NCBI GenBank assembly: GCA_052326605.1
Contig: JBKQMB010000033.1
Location: 1 to 64,000 of the forward strand
DNA: 64,000 nt
Reading direction: 5' to 3'
Source: Bog-756 sp052326605
GTDB lineage: Bacteria > Actinomycetota > Acidimicrobiia > Acidimicrobiales > RAAP-2
This document shows positions 7,931 through 15,514 of this stretch, piece after piece. Each line of letters starts with the position of its first letter. Positions within the stretch are counted from its first letter, which is position 1. Under the pieces are notes generated by a model. The model had not been told where the DNA came from. It saw only the letters and a program-made list of their open reading frames with translations, and searched no databases. Both the position numbers and the translations under genes were made by a program.

Positions 7931-8200
7931 ATGGACAAGACCTTCAGAGCCACCATGCAAAAGAGCACCAACACGGGTGGTTGGACATACGTGGTCATGG
8001 ATGGATCGGCCGAGTACTTCGGGACCAAGGGCCTCGTGAAGGTTCGCGGAACGGTTGACGGCCAACCATTCCAGAGCTCGTTCATGGCGTTGGGTGACGG
8101 CACGCACAAGCTCCCGATCAAGGCTGCACTCCGGGAGAAGATCGGCAAGGCGGATGGAGACGAGGTAGTCGTCACGCTCATCGAGCGACTGCGCAAGTAG
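7931..8200 (+). CDS. DUF1905 family small protein
   Basis: An 89-aa beta-barrel-like protein. The pattern TNTGGWTYVVM, then KGLVKVRGTVDGQPFQSSFM, then HKLPIKAALREKIGKADGDEV and VTL matches DUF1905; I cite these as separate blocks. The function of the family is not established. The longer open frame upstream has no resemblance to the family, so I use the ATG at 7931. A two-domain relative follows at 8299, in the same direction. Confidence 0.75.
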   Translation: MDKTFRATMQKSTNTGGWTYVVMDGSAEYFGTKGLVKVRGTVDGQPFQSSFMALGDGTHKLPIKAALREKIGKADGDEVVVTLIERLRK

Positions 8201-8298
8201 CTCACCAGGAACCCGCGTCACTGGCTCGACTCACTGGTCAGGGGCAGGGGGCGAAGAACCGCTCGGAAACGCACTCCAATTCTTGATAGGCAATTCAA

Positions 8299-8751
8299 AT
8301 GGACTTCGATGCGACGCTGCAACTCGACGGCAAGACGGCCACCGGGGTCACCGTTCCCTCCGAAATCATCGAATCACTGGGTGCCGGAAAGCGAACTGCC
8401 GTGCTGGTCACTATCAACGTACACTGCTTCCCAACGACGATCGGATCCATGAAGGGGGTGTTCAAGATCCCCGTCAGTGCCGAGCGCCGAGGACTCATCA
8501 GTGCCGAGGCGGGTGACATCCTCCGAGTGTCGGTTGTCCTGGACGAAGACCCTGCTGAGATCGAGGTCCCATCTGACCTGGCCGAGGCGCTCTCATCCGA
8601 TCAGGCATCTGCGGAGTTCATTGCCGGACTTACGGCAAGCCAGAGGAAGGGCTTCATCGTTCCCATCGAGGATGCGAAAACTGCGGGCACTCGGCAGCGC
8701 CGAGTTGAGAAGGCAGTCAGCGCGCTCAAGGCACGACAGAAGCGGCCTTGA
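8299..8751 (+). CDS. DUF1905 plus YdeI/OmpD-associated domain protein
   Basis: A 150-aa protein. Residues 1-85 form a DUF1905 barrel (DATLQLDGKTATGVTVP, FKIPVSAERRGLISAEAGD). The C-terminal 55 residues carry the YdeI-type helical segment (FIAGLTASQRKGFIVPIEDAKTAGTRQRRVEKAV, in part). Such proteins are annotated as bacteriocin-protection or YdeI-like; function in actinobacteria is unproven. It lies between another DUF1905 gene and a DUF1801 gene, all on the plus strand. Confidence 0.82.
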   Translation: MDFDATLQLDGKTATGVTVPSEIIESLGAGKRTAVLVTINVHCFPTTIGSMKGVFKIPVSAERRGLISAEAGDILRVSVVLDEDPAEIEVPSDLAEALSSDQASAEFIAGLTASQRKGFIVPIEDAKTAGTRQRRVEKAVSALKARQKRP

Positions 8752-8864
8752 CGAATCGGAGAAGCGACGCAACTTCCCCCTCGACCCGGCGACACTGTTG
8801 TGGGGCAGGCATGCTCGAAGCATTCCTCTTGACCAACTGCGCAGGCGCGCCGACAATCGGGCAC

Positions 8865-9221
8865 ATGTCCAGTGTTGAAATCGACAACTACCCGGAAGGA
8901 GTGGAGGAACCGAAGCGATCGACCCTCCAGCGCCTGCGCCAAACGATCATTGAGGTGATTCCAGAAGCTGAGGAAGGAATCTCGTACGGAGTGCCTGCCT
9001 TCAGAGTGAGAGGCAAGGTCGTCGCAGGATTCGCGGCGTTCAAGAACCATCTCAGCTATCTGCCCCACAGCGGATCGGTGTTTCCCACCCTGGGTGAAGA
9101 TCTGGATGGGTACAGGTTCTCGTCGGGGGCGCTTCAGTTTCCGATCGACTGTCCGCTTCCGACGCCCCTGGTCGAACGATTGGTCCGGGTGCGAATTGCC
9201 CAGGCATTTCCGGACGGGTAG
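8865..9221 (+). CDS. DUF1801 (YdhG-like) protein
   Basis: A 118-aa protein. It has LRQTIIEVIPEAEEGISYGVPAFRVRGK (key blocks PEAEEGISYG and PAFR), VAGFAAFKNHLSYLPHSG and the C-terminal LVERLVRVRIAQ. This is the DUF1801 fold, distantly like frataxin; its role is unknown. I prefer the ATG at 8865; an in-frame ATG at 8811 would add 18 residues. A second DUF1801 gene lies at 12221..12598. Confidence 0.82.
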   Translation: MSSVEIDNYPEGVEEPKRSTLQRLRQTIIEVIPEAEEGISYGVPAFRVRGKVVAGFAAFKNHLSYLPHSGSVFPTLGEDLDGYRFSSGALQFPIDCPLPTPLVERLVRVRIAQAFPDG

Positions 9222-9257
9222 GGTTCCATCTCCCCCGAGTCGGCGGCAAGGGGAAGG

Positions 9258-9731
9258 TCATGGGGTGACCAGTTCGGCCAAATGGGCAAGCGAGTTGCTC
9301 AGATGCTCTGGAGGGAACGGCGGGAATCCGATGTGCTCTCGGATGGCGTCCGGGACGGCCGACCAGTAATACGTGAGCGTGACTGTGGTCTTCGTGGGTC
9401 CAGCCGGCTTGAGGTCGTAGCGCCAGATCCAGCCGCCAAAGTTGAGGGTCCCGTCGCGGGTGTCGGACCCTGGCTCCCAGGAAATGGTGCTCGGGGGGTC
9501 CAGCATCTGGATCCGGTTGGCCACCTCATAGGTACCGTCTGGGTGCATCACGTGGTACATCGACATTCGGAAGATCTGGCCGGGGGCTGTTAGCGGATCG
9601 CTGTCGAGAGCTTCGCGGACCCAGCCAGTGCCATCGATCGCAGCGTGACTTGCTGGGTCAGCAAGAACTGCGAAGGCAGCCGCTGCCGGAGCTTCGATGA
9701 TCTTGGTCGCGCTGACACGTTGTTCGGCCAT
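9258..9731 (-). CDS. SRPBCC-family (polyketide cyclase/dehydrase-like) protein
   Basis: A 157-aa START-like protein. ATKIIEAPAAAAFAVLADPASHAAIDGTGWV is the typical N-terminal strand and helices (blocks IIEAPAAAAFAVLADP and GTGWV). IQMLDPPSTISWEPG, WRYDLKPAGPTKTTVTLTY and a C-terminal helix (LSNSLAHLAELV) follow. The ligand is unknown. The ATG follows AGGAGGTAGCGAT, a strong ribosome binding site. One copy of the recurrent intergenic motif (9751..9780) lies just upstream. Confidence 0.83.
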   Translation of the reverse strand: MAEQRVSATKIIEAPAAAAFAVLADPASHAAIDGTGWVREALDSDPLTAPGQIFRMSMYHVMHPDGTYEVANRIQMLDPPSTISWEPGSDTRDGTLNFGGWIWRYDLKPAGPTKTTVTLTYYWSAVPDAIREHIGFPPFPPEHLSNSLAHLAELVTP

Positions 9732-9750
9732 ATCGCTACCTCCTCAGAGT

Positions 9751-9780
9751 GTTCCATCGACCCGGCGATCAGTGTCGCCT
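9751..9780 (-). repeat. recurrent intergenic motif of the cargo array, copy 1
   Basis: Read on the minus strand it is GGCGACACTGATCGC followed by CGGGTCGATGGAACA, upstream of the SRPBCC gene. It matches the copy at 12628..12657 in 23 of 30 positions. Other partial copies are at 10501..10530, 11466..11494 and 12183..12204. Confidence 0.5.
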
Positions 9781-9870
9781 TCGTCAATCAGGACGCCGCC
9801 GGGCACTCTCCCGTGCGGTGGCGGCAACGTCGGTCGGGACGCGGTGCGCCCCGGCAGCCCATGTGGTTCT

Positions 9871-10374
9871 TCAGCCCGAAGGGCGCTGCGTTGATCCGCG
9901 GGCAGCGGTCTCGATTGAAGCGATGTCGATCTTCGTCATCGTCATCATCGCATCCATGGCTCGCTTCGCAGCGGCCTGGTCATGGCTGTTCATCGCCTCC
10001 AGCAAGGTTCGAGGCGTGATTTGCCATGAGAAGCCCCACCGGTCGCTACACCAGCCACACGCACTCTCTTTTCCGCCGTTGTCAACGATGGCGTTCCAAT
10101 ACCGGTCGGTCTCAGCCTGGTCGTCGGTCAGCACCATGAAGCTGACGGCCTCATTCGGAACGAAATTCGGTCCACCGTTCAGACCTACGAATGATCGGCC
10201 AAGCACGGTGAATTCGACCGTAAGCTCGTTCCCGGTCGACCCGTCGGGATAGTCCGACGGAGCTATGTGGATCCCGTCGACGCGGCTGTTGGGAAAGGTC
10301 GTCGCGTAGAACTCGGCTGCCTTGCGGGCCTCACCGTGATCGAACCACAAGCAGGTTGCCAGTTTGTCGGACAT
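9871..10374 (-). CDS. VOC-family PhnB-like protein
   Basis: A 167-aa protein. TCLWFDHGEARKAAEFYATTFPNSRV (blocks LWFDHGEA and AAEFYATTFPNS) opens the first beta-alpha-beta-beta-beta module. LTVEFTVLGRSFVGLNGGP and AVSFMVLTDDQAETDRYWNAIVDNGG follow, then CGWCSDRWGFSWQI, the classic PhnB/3-demethylubiquinone-methyltransferase-like signature. These proteins are not true methyltransferases and usually lack a known substrate. All cargo genes from 9258 to 13286 are on this strand, separated by 100-280 nt. Confidence 0.87.
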   Translation of the reverse strand: MSDKLATCLWFDHGEARKAAEFYATTFPNSRVDGIHIAPSDYPDGSTGNELTVEFTVLGRSFVGLNGGPNFVPNEAVSFMVLTDDQAETDRYWNAIVDNGGKESACGWCSDRWGFSWQITPRTLLEAMNSHDQAAAKRAMDAMMTMTKIDIASIETAARGSTQRPSG

Positions 10375-10500
10375 CCAATTCCTACCTTCACTCTCGGGAG
10401 CTGTGAACGCCTTCTCGGACTTACCCGTTGATTTTCATCATTCCCCATAGCAAAGCGGCCAGTCCATGCCCGCGGCATCGGTACCTGGCCGATCTAATCG

Positions 10501-10530
10501 CGCCACCCACCCGGCGGTGATAGGGGGACC
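10501..10530 (-). repeat. recurrent intergenic motif, copy 2 (divergent)
   Basis: Shares the block CCACCCACCC (plus strand), then GGCG and a GGACC end, with the copy at 12628..12657. Both copies lie next to a GATCTAATCG or GATTAGAT sequence. Confidence 0.35.
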
Positions 10531-10590
10531 TCTCGCCCGCAGGAGTGGTGAAGTCCTCAACCGAACGCAGGGTGGGACTCCGCCAGCGAG

Positions 10591-11235
10591 CTATCGGCGC
10601 GTGAACGTCACGTGGGTGACTCCGCTCGGGGTGCTGACCACCTCTACATCGAAGCGGTTCTCCAATCCCTCGAGTCCGTCCCAGAGCCGTACTCCGCGCC
10701 CCAGGACAATCGGTGCGATCACGATGTGCATGTGGTCGATCAGATCTGCGGCGAGGAACTGACGAACGGTCGACGGCCCTCCACCGATGCGCACGTCGAG
10801 CTCACCTGCGGCTTCCCGGGCGATCCCCAGCGCTTCGACGGGCGTGGCGTCAATGAAATGGAAGGTCGTACCGCCCTTCATTTCCATGGTAGGCCTCGGA
10901 TGGTGTGTCAGCACGAACACCGGAGTGTGAAACACGGGATCGTCGCCCCACCACCCTTTCCAATCTTCGTCGCCCCACGGGCCGCGCTGGGGTCCGAACT
11001 TGTTGCGGCCCATGATCTCGGCACCGATGCCTGTTGCCCAGGTGCTGGCGAAGGCCTCATCGACTCCGGTGCTTCCGCCCGACCCACCATGGATCATCTG
11101 GAACGTGCGAGTCCCCAGGAACCCGTCGAGGAGGCGAGTTCCAGCGTGCCCGAACGGCTGTTCGAATGATTGCCCTTCACCGGTGCTGAAACCGTCCAAC
11201 GAAACAGCGAAGTTGTGGACACGAACAAGTGACAT
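10591..11235 (-). CDS. dihydrofolate reductase / RibD C-terminal-domain family protein
   Basis: A 214-aa DHFR-like protein. It starts VRVHNFAVSLDGFSTGEGQ, then has GTRTFQMI, an IMGRNKFGP motif (the nucleotide-loop GRxxF/Y), and VFVLTHHPRPTMEMKGGTTFHF. VRIGGGPSTVRQFLAADLIDHMHIVIAPIVLGRG (blocks IGGGPSTVRQFL and APIVLGRG) follows. This long form is common in actinobacteria as a presumed reductase. No partner gene is in an operon with it. It is one of three members in the two elements. Confidence 0.87.
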   Translation of the reverse strand: MSLVRVHNFAVSLDGFSTGEGQSFEQPFGHAGTRLLDGFLGTRTFQMIHGGSGGSTGVDEAFASTWATGIGAEIMGRNKFGPQRGPWGDEDWKGWWGDDPVFHTPVFVLTHHPRPTMEMKGGTTFHFIDATPVEALGIAREAAGELDVRIGGGPSTVRQFLAADLIDHMHIVIAPIVLGRGVRLWDGLEGLENRFDVEVVSTPSGVTHVTFTRR

Positions 11236-11465
11236 GCAAAAACTCCTTCGAACGTGATCAAGAACTCAGTGGTCGGGCGCCGGGCTGGAGACGCCGGCAG
11301 TCGAGGTTGCGAGGGATTTCCGCGGGACCGTTTACCGAGATGAGGCGCCCTACGTGGGTCATCCTCACGATCCGACACCATGCTAGGTCGATGCAAGCGA
11401 GTCCAGCAGGTAACACGTTCCCTCAGTAGCTTCTTTACTCTCCCTCCTGCCCGCGAAGTGCAGCC

Positions 11466-11494
11466 CCGACCCGGCAGCGTTATCAGGGGCACCC
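11466..11494 (-). repeat. recurrent intergenic motif, copy 3 (divergent)
   Basis: Plus strand contains GACCCGGC, then ATCAGGGGCACCC, the shared core of the other copies. It lies just downstream of the YdeI-family gene on the minus strand. Confidence 0.35.
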
Positions 11495-11511
11495 TCTCCT
11501 GTCCTCGCCGA

Positions 11512-12105
11512 CTATTCGGGTGATCGGGGCCCTTGCGGGTGGACGGTCTCGCCTCGGGCCAGCATCTCTACAAACTGCTCGATGCGCCTGGTTCGGGTCT
11601 CGATCTTCTTGGCGCTACAGATTCGGTAGAGGATCGAGTACCGATTGGTACTTGTGAGCTGCTGAAACATCGCTTGAGCACGGGGATTGGCCGTCAAGGC
11701 GGTCGCCAGATCCTCTGGTACTTCCATGCTGGCTTGTCCGGCATAAGCGGCATTCCATCGACCATCCGCCTTCGCCTGCCGAACCTCCTCTCTCCCTGAT
11801 CGATGCATCCGGCCAGAAGCGCTCAATTTTTCGGCGATAGCGACGTTCCGGTGAGACCACAGGCTCCGGGTGTTTCGGGGTGTGAACCATCGTCGGAACG
11901 TTGCGCCGTCACGACGTCCAAGCTGCCCATCGATCCAGCCAAAGCAGATCGCTTCGTCGAGTGCCTCGTCGTAGGTGAGCGTAGTCGGGTGCGTCGTTCC
12001 CTTCTTGGCCAGGACGAGCCACACGCCTGGTGACTTGGAATGGTGGCCACTCAACCAGGTCCGCCATTCGGCAGCATCGGCGACCAATAGCTCGGGAAGT
12101 TCCAC
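11512..12105 (-). CDS. YdeI/OmpD-associated family protein
   Basis: A 197-aa protein from the GTG at 12105. VADAAEWRTWLSGHHSKSPGVWLVLAKKGTT (blocks EWRTWLSGHH and SPGVWLVLAKKG), LTYDEALDEAICFGWIDGQ, the RFTPR-like RWFTPRNTRSLWS, and the helical tail define the YdeI/OmdA family (194-200 aa is normal). The family is linked to stress and peptide resistance only by annotation. A start 26 residues further up is possible, but those residues do not resemble the family. Confidence 0.87.
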   Translation of the reverse strand: MELPELLVADAAEWRTWLSGHHSKSPGVWLVLAKKGTTHPTTLTYDEALDEAICFGWIDGQLGRRDGATFRRWFTPRNTRSLWSHRNVAIAEKLSASGRMHRSGREEVRQAKADGRWNAAYAGQASMEVPEDLATALTANPRAQAMFQQLTSTNRYSILYRICSAKKIETRTRRIEQFVEMLARGETVHPQGPRSPE

Positions 12106-12182
12106 AATGTCACGGTATCCCCGTCGAGCCGGTCGACGGCAGTTCGCCGGCAGCAAGTATTCGGGCCTCGATGACGCGGCCA

Positions 12183-12204
12183 CGGCCGACGATCAGGGGC
12201 ACCC
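12183..12204 (-). repeat. recurrent intergenic motif, copy 4 (partial)
   Basis: Plus strand GACGATCAGGGGCACCC, the right half of the motif, lies between the DUF1801 gene and the YdeI-family gene. Confidence 0.35.
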
Positions 12205-12220
12205 CCGCGTGAGCGATCAA

Positions 12221-12598
12221 CTAGCTCGGGTGTTGCGTTTCGAACTCAGTCACCCGCGCCAGCATCAGTGTCTTCAAGAGGTCCGTCGGCAGCTCACGAG
12301 TGTAGGGCAACTTGACGAAGCCCTCGCCGAACTCATAGCCGGCGGCCTCGACCACGGCCTTCTTGTTTGCGAAGAACTCAGGAGAGAACCGTAGTGAACA
12401 GTGGTGCTTGAAGTTCTGCAGCATCCACTGGTTCGAATTCTCTCCGCGGACGTAGACCGGAAGGTTCCACTTGAGTACCTCCCGTGCTTCCGGGTCGACT
12501 TCCGCACTCAATGCCCGGAGCGCTTCGAGGTGTGGTCGCTGAACGTCGTCGAGCCGCGCGAAGTAGTCGTCGACACTTGCCCGCTTCGGCATTGGCAT
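12221..12598 (-). CDS. DUF1801 protein
   Basis: A 125-aa protein. VDDYFARLDDVQRPHLEALRALSAEVDPEAREVLKWNLPVYVRG (blocks HLEALRAL, AREVLKWNLPVY) is the DUF1801 core. NFKHHCSLRFSPEFFANKKAVVEAAGYEFGEG and a KLPYTRELPTDLLKTLM tail follow, as usual in this family. Function unknown. It is a diverged paralogue of 8865..9221 in the same element. Confidence 0.85.
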   Translation of the reverse strand: MPMPKRASVDDYFARLDDVQRPHLEALRALSAEVDPEAREVLKWNLPVYVRGENSNQWMLQNFKHHCSLRFSPEFFANKKAVVEAAGYEFGEGFVKLPYTRELPTDLLKTLMLARVTEFETQHPS

Positions 12599-12627
12599 GG
12601 CTTCAATCTAATCCTGTGACGCCGGAA

Positions 12628-12657
12628 TGTCCCACCCACCCAGCGATCAGAGACACC
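12628..12657 (-). repeat. recurrent intergenic motif, copy 5
   Basis: On the minus strand it is GGTGTCTCTGATCGC followed by TGGGTGGGTGGGACA, about 30 nt upstream of the DUF1801 start. It is the best match to copy 1 (23 of 30). Confidence 0.5.
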
Positions 12658-12698
12658 CGTAAGCCGTCCGGCTTCGGCACCGACCGGGCGCCAATCGA

Positions 12699-13286
12699 TT
12701 AGATCGGCCGATACCTGCAGACCTGAACGCCGGTGTTTGACGTCTCAGCGGAAACGAGATCAAAGCGTCGAGCCTCGCCATCGTTGGGGAACAGCGTCTT
12801 GCCGCCGCCGAGTGTGATCGGCTCGATCATCAATACCAGCTCATCGACGAGCTGCGCGGCCCACAGCGTGCGTACGAGTGTCAGGCTCCCATAGACGTAG
12901 ATGTCGCCCCCAGGCTCACTACGCAGCTCGGACACCTTCTGAGCAAGGTCGGCTCCTCGGATGATCGTCGTCGGACTCCATGTCAGATCCGCCTCGGAGA
13001 GTGTGTCCGACACCACATACTTCTGGGCCGAATTCACCCAGTCCGCGAACGGATCACCGCCGCGCTCCGGCCATGCGCCTGCCGACACCTGGTACGTGCG
13101 ACGACCCTGGATCAGAGCCTCGCTGCGTTCGGCAATCTCACCGATCACCGGACCCATCACCTCTGGATCGAAGTAGGGCATCGACCAGCCACCGTGGCGG
13201 AATCCACCACTTGTGTCCTCCTCTGGACCCCCTGGAGCCTGCACCACCCCATCAAGACTGATGAACTCGCTTACGACCACTCGCAT
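12699..13286 (-). CDS. dihydrofolate reductase / RibD C-terminal-domain family protein
   Basis: A 195-aa DHFR-like protein. VSEFISLDGVVQAPGGPEED and GGFRHGGWSMPYFD are the same N-terminal pattern as 478..1095. ALIQGRRTYQV, KYVVSDTLSEADLTW, IYVYGSLTLVRTLW and MIEPITLGGGKTLFP complete the fold. The close likeness to 478..1095 across the element boundary suggests shared ancestry of the cargo or exchange between elements. Substrate unknown. Confidence 0.87.
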   Translation of the reverse strand: MRVVVSEFISLDGVVQAPGGPEEDTSGGFRHGGWSMPYFDPEVMGPVIGEIAERSEALIQGRRTYQVSAGAWPERGGDPFADWVNSAQKYVVSDTLSEADLTWSPTTIIRGADLAQKVSELRSEPGGDIYVYGSLTLVRTLWAAQLVDELVLMIEPITLGGGKTLFPNDGEARRFDLVSAETSNTGVQVCRYRPI

Positions 13287-13538
13287 GGCAACTCTCCTTG
13301 GGTGACGACCACGTGCGTGGACATACTGGTGCAGCCGAAGGCACGGTGTCTTGCGTGATCGGTTCCGCCAGAGCGGTACAAATCACCCACACCCGTGCAC
13401 CCGAGGATGCGCCGACCTTCGGGCGGGCTCCGCCACCTTCGCGGAACTCAAACTCGTAGCGGGCGAGGGTGACGTGGCATCCGATGATGCAACTGTGTGG
13501 CAATGATCGTCCCGGTCTGGCGGAGCCGGCTGCCTGGC

Positions 13539-13575
13539 ATGGCGTAGGTCCCTCTCGAAGGGGGACCTACGCCAT
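13539..13575. terminator. perfect 14-bp hairpin, probable bidirectional terminator
   Basis: ATGGCGTAGGTCCC (13539..13552) pairs exactly with GGGACCTACGCCAT (13562..13575) across a 9-nt loop. There is no T-tract. It lies upstream of the minus-strand cargo genes and also upstream of the excisionase, so it may insulate the two or be a protein-binding site. Confidence 0.5.
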
Positions 13576-13833
13576 CGAGCACAACCTCGAATGAACGATG
13601 GAGCGCGCTGACGCTTGGCACGGCACCGTCGACTGCACACGCGATGGTCCGAGGGCGTCAGCGGACTCGGGGTATCTTCCCGCCGAGCAGGCAGAGGGGA
13701 CTGCCGGGGGCGCCGAAGGCGGCACGGCGCCCTCGCTGCGTCGCGACGGCAGCTCGTGAGGACACGGCCAGGGGCATTCCGTGCGCGCGTCTGCCAGGAC
13801 CGCGAGAGCTGTTGGACCCTTCCACCTGCGAGG

Positions 13834-13899
13834 GTGACGTTGGGGGCCGTGACGTTGACATTGCACACCGAATGTTGCGTACTGACCAGGGTGACGTTG
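13834..13899. repeat. three GTGACGTTG direct repeats
   Basis: Copies at 13834..13842, 13849..13857 and 13891..13899, 15 and 42 bp apart. The first and third extend to GGTGACGTTGGGGG. The position upstream of the excisionase suggests regulator or excisionase binding. Confidence 0.45.
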
Positions 13900-13930
13900 G
13901 GGGTGACATCGGCGTGGAGGATGGATCGAT

Positions 13931-13947
13931 CGGGACAGATTGTCCCG
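13931..13947 (+). promoter_or_regulatory. palindrome upstream of excisionase 2
   Basis: CGGGACA and TGTCCCG, separated by GAT, form a perfect 7-bp inverted repeat ending 33 nt before the excisionase start. It is in the same place as the 4954..4979 repeat of element 1. Confidence 0.45.
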
Positions 13948-13980
13948 GAGTTGACCGGCCATCCCAACCATGGAGCCTCC

Positions 13981-14211
13981 GTGCTGATCGAGTCCAGACA
14001 TCCAGATCGCAAAGGCAGGGCCGGCGAAGGTGGCGGCACCGACCTGATCTCCGTCCCCGAGGCGGCGCGCCGGATCGGCCTTCACGCCGACACGCTCTAT
14101 CGGCTGTGCCGAACGGGCCGGTTCAGCCCCGCGATCCAGATCGGCTCGCGATGGCGGGTATCGGTCCCGAAGCTCGAGCGCTATCTCCACGGGAACGACC
14201 ACCCCACCTGA
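13981..14211 (+). CDS. excisionase-type small HTH protein (element 2)
   Basis: A 76-aa protein from a GTG; LIES at its start aligns with MLIEF of the sister. LISVPEAARRIGLHADTLYRL and IQIGSRWRVSVPKLERYLHG form the Xis/MerR-like winged helix. Nearly all residues from position 20 on match the element-1 protein. It converges on integrase 2, with 67 nt between stops. It probably bends att DNA for excision. Confidence 0.8.
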   Translation: MLIESRHPDRKGRAGEGGGTDLISVPEAARRIGLHADTLYRLCRTGRFSPAIQIGSRWRVSVPKLERYLHGNDHPT

Positions 14212-14278
14212 CGCACCGATCATGGGGACGGCTCCGCCCATGCCCGAGGTAGTCACCTTCGCTGGTCGCCCGGGCGAT

Positions 14279-15514
14279 TCAGCGGCGCTGGGTCTTGGCC
14301 TGCTCCAACGTCTGCCCCAGCACTCCGGCGGCCTCCCGATCGCGCTCCGGCAGCGCATGGGCGTACAGGTCGAGCGTCATGGTGGCCCGGCGGTGGCCGT
14401 GGCGATCGGCCACCGTCTTGATGTCCATCCCGGCGGCGATCAGTGTCGTGACCGAGAAGTGCCGGAGCCCGTGGAAGGTGAACGGCCACCGGTCGCTCGG
14501 GGCCAGATCCAGGCTCGTGGCTTTCGGCTTCGTGCGCCGGAGCTCTTTCAGCGCTGGCTGTTCCATCTTGCGGCACAGCCGCTCGAAGCGGTGGCTCAGC
14601 GTGTCCGGATTGACCGGCAGCCCGCCGTTCAGGTTGAAGCTCAGGACATAGGGGTCGGCCACCAGAGGGCTCTCCCCCTCCGTGCTCGTGGCGACCATGA
14701 ACTCCCATCGGCGACGGAGTACCTCGACGGCGATCGGATCGAGTGCCAACTCCCGGGCGGCGTGCGTCTTGGTGTCCCCGATGTACTGCCGCCCGTTGGC
14801 CACGGTAAGGCCTTTCCAGATCTTCACCCGGCCCGCAGTCAGGTCCACGTCGGACCACTGGAGCGCCACCAGCTCGCTCCTCCGGGTGCCGGTCAACGCG
14901 GCCAGGGCGATCACCGTCGCCATGAGCGGGTCATCCACCTCGGCCATGCCGATCAGATCGGCCAGCTGCTTCGGGGTCGGGGTCTTCGGCTCCCGCCGGA
15001 CGATCCTCGGGGGCGAGGCCTTGTCGCTCGGGGCCCGGTCGAGATAGTCCCACTTGACCGCCTGACGGCAGGCGGCCGACAGGATGCAGTGGTACTTATG
15101 CACCGTCGCCTCGGACAGCCCTTGGTCGAGCCAGTGACGGTAGGTCTTGTCGAGCCTGGCGGCGTCGAGCTTCTCCAGCTTGAGGTCGCCGAGGAGCGGG
15201 CGGATGCGGTGGTCGATCTTCCGCCGGTTCTCCTCGAGTGTCCGGGGCTTCTGCTTCGACCTGCCCAATTCGAGCCACTCGTCGAGGAGCTGGCCGACGG
15301 TGACACCCCGCCGGCTCACGTCACTCGATTCCACCTCCTGCACGAAAGCTCCGAGCGCCTTGGCCGCCGCCCGCTCGGAGCCGACGAATGTCTTCGTCCT
15401 CCGGATCTGCTTTCCGGTGACGGAATCGTAGCCACCGAACACCCGGAGTTCCCAGTGTCCGGGGGTCCGTTCGCGCATGGTTCCCGGTCGATTCCCGCTC
15501 GCCTTCGTCGCCAT
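14279..15514 (-). CDS. int: tyrosine recombinase / integrase (element 2)
   Basis: A 411-aa phage-type integrase from the ATG at 15514 (MATKASGN). It has an arm-binding N-terminus (HWELRVFGGYDSVTGKQIR), a core-binding domain (VGQLLDEWLELGRSKQKPRTL) and a catalytic domain. The catalytic domain shows Arg in TGTRRSELV, HGLRH and GHRRATMTLDLYAH with the Tyr. It is clearly homologous to integrase 1 over the whole length but differs most in the N-terminal arm-binding part, in line with the different arm sites. Its start codon lies inside the first arm-site copy, so integrase binding could repress its own gene. Confidence 0.93.
   Translation of the reverse strand: MATKASGNRPGTMRERTPGHWELRVFGGYDSVTGKQIRRTKTFVGSERAAAKALGAFVQEVESSDVSRRGVTVGQLLDEWLELGRSKQKPRTLEENRRKIDHRIRPLLGDLKLEKLDAARLDKTYRHWLDQGLSEATVHKYHCILSAACRQAVKWDYLDRAPSDKASPPRIVRREPKTPTPKQLADLIGMAEVDDPLMATVIALAALTGTRRSELVALQWSDVDLTAGRVKIWKGLTVANGRQYIGDTKTHAARELALDPIAVEVLRRRWEFMVATSTEGESPLVADPYVLSFNLNGGLPVNPDTLSHRFERLCRKMEQPALKELRRTKPKATSLDLAPSDRWPFTFHGLRHFSVTTLIAAGMDIKTVADRHGHRRATMTLDLYAHALPERDREAAGVLGQTLEQAKTQRR

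Larger units (their letters stand above)
13287..13980. other. non-coding control region between cargo and excisionase 2
   Basis: About 690 nt with no supported gene. A frame open from 13615 into the excisionase has an arginine-rich, family-less N-terminus. The stretch holds a strong hairpin (13539..13575), three GTGACGTTG repeats and a palindrome at 13931..13947, so it is likely a regulatory and recombination control region. Confidence 0.5.

Noticed and set aside
8299..13286. Integron cassette array with attC sites
   Set aside because: Single genes in one direction suggested it, but I find no IntI-type integrase and no convincing RYYYAAC/GTTRRRY attC pairs. The recurrent motif is of another kind.
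13615..13980. Long N-terminal extension of excisionase 2
   Set aside because: The frame is open, but the extra 122 residues are Arg-rich without family likeness, run through repeats and a palindrome, and are not matched in element 1.
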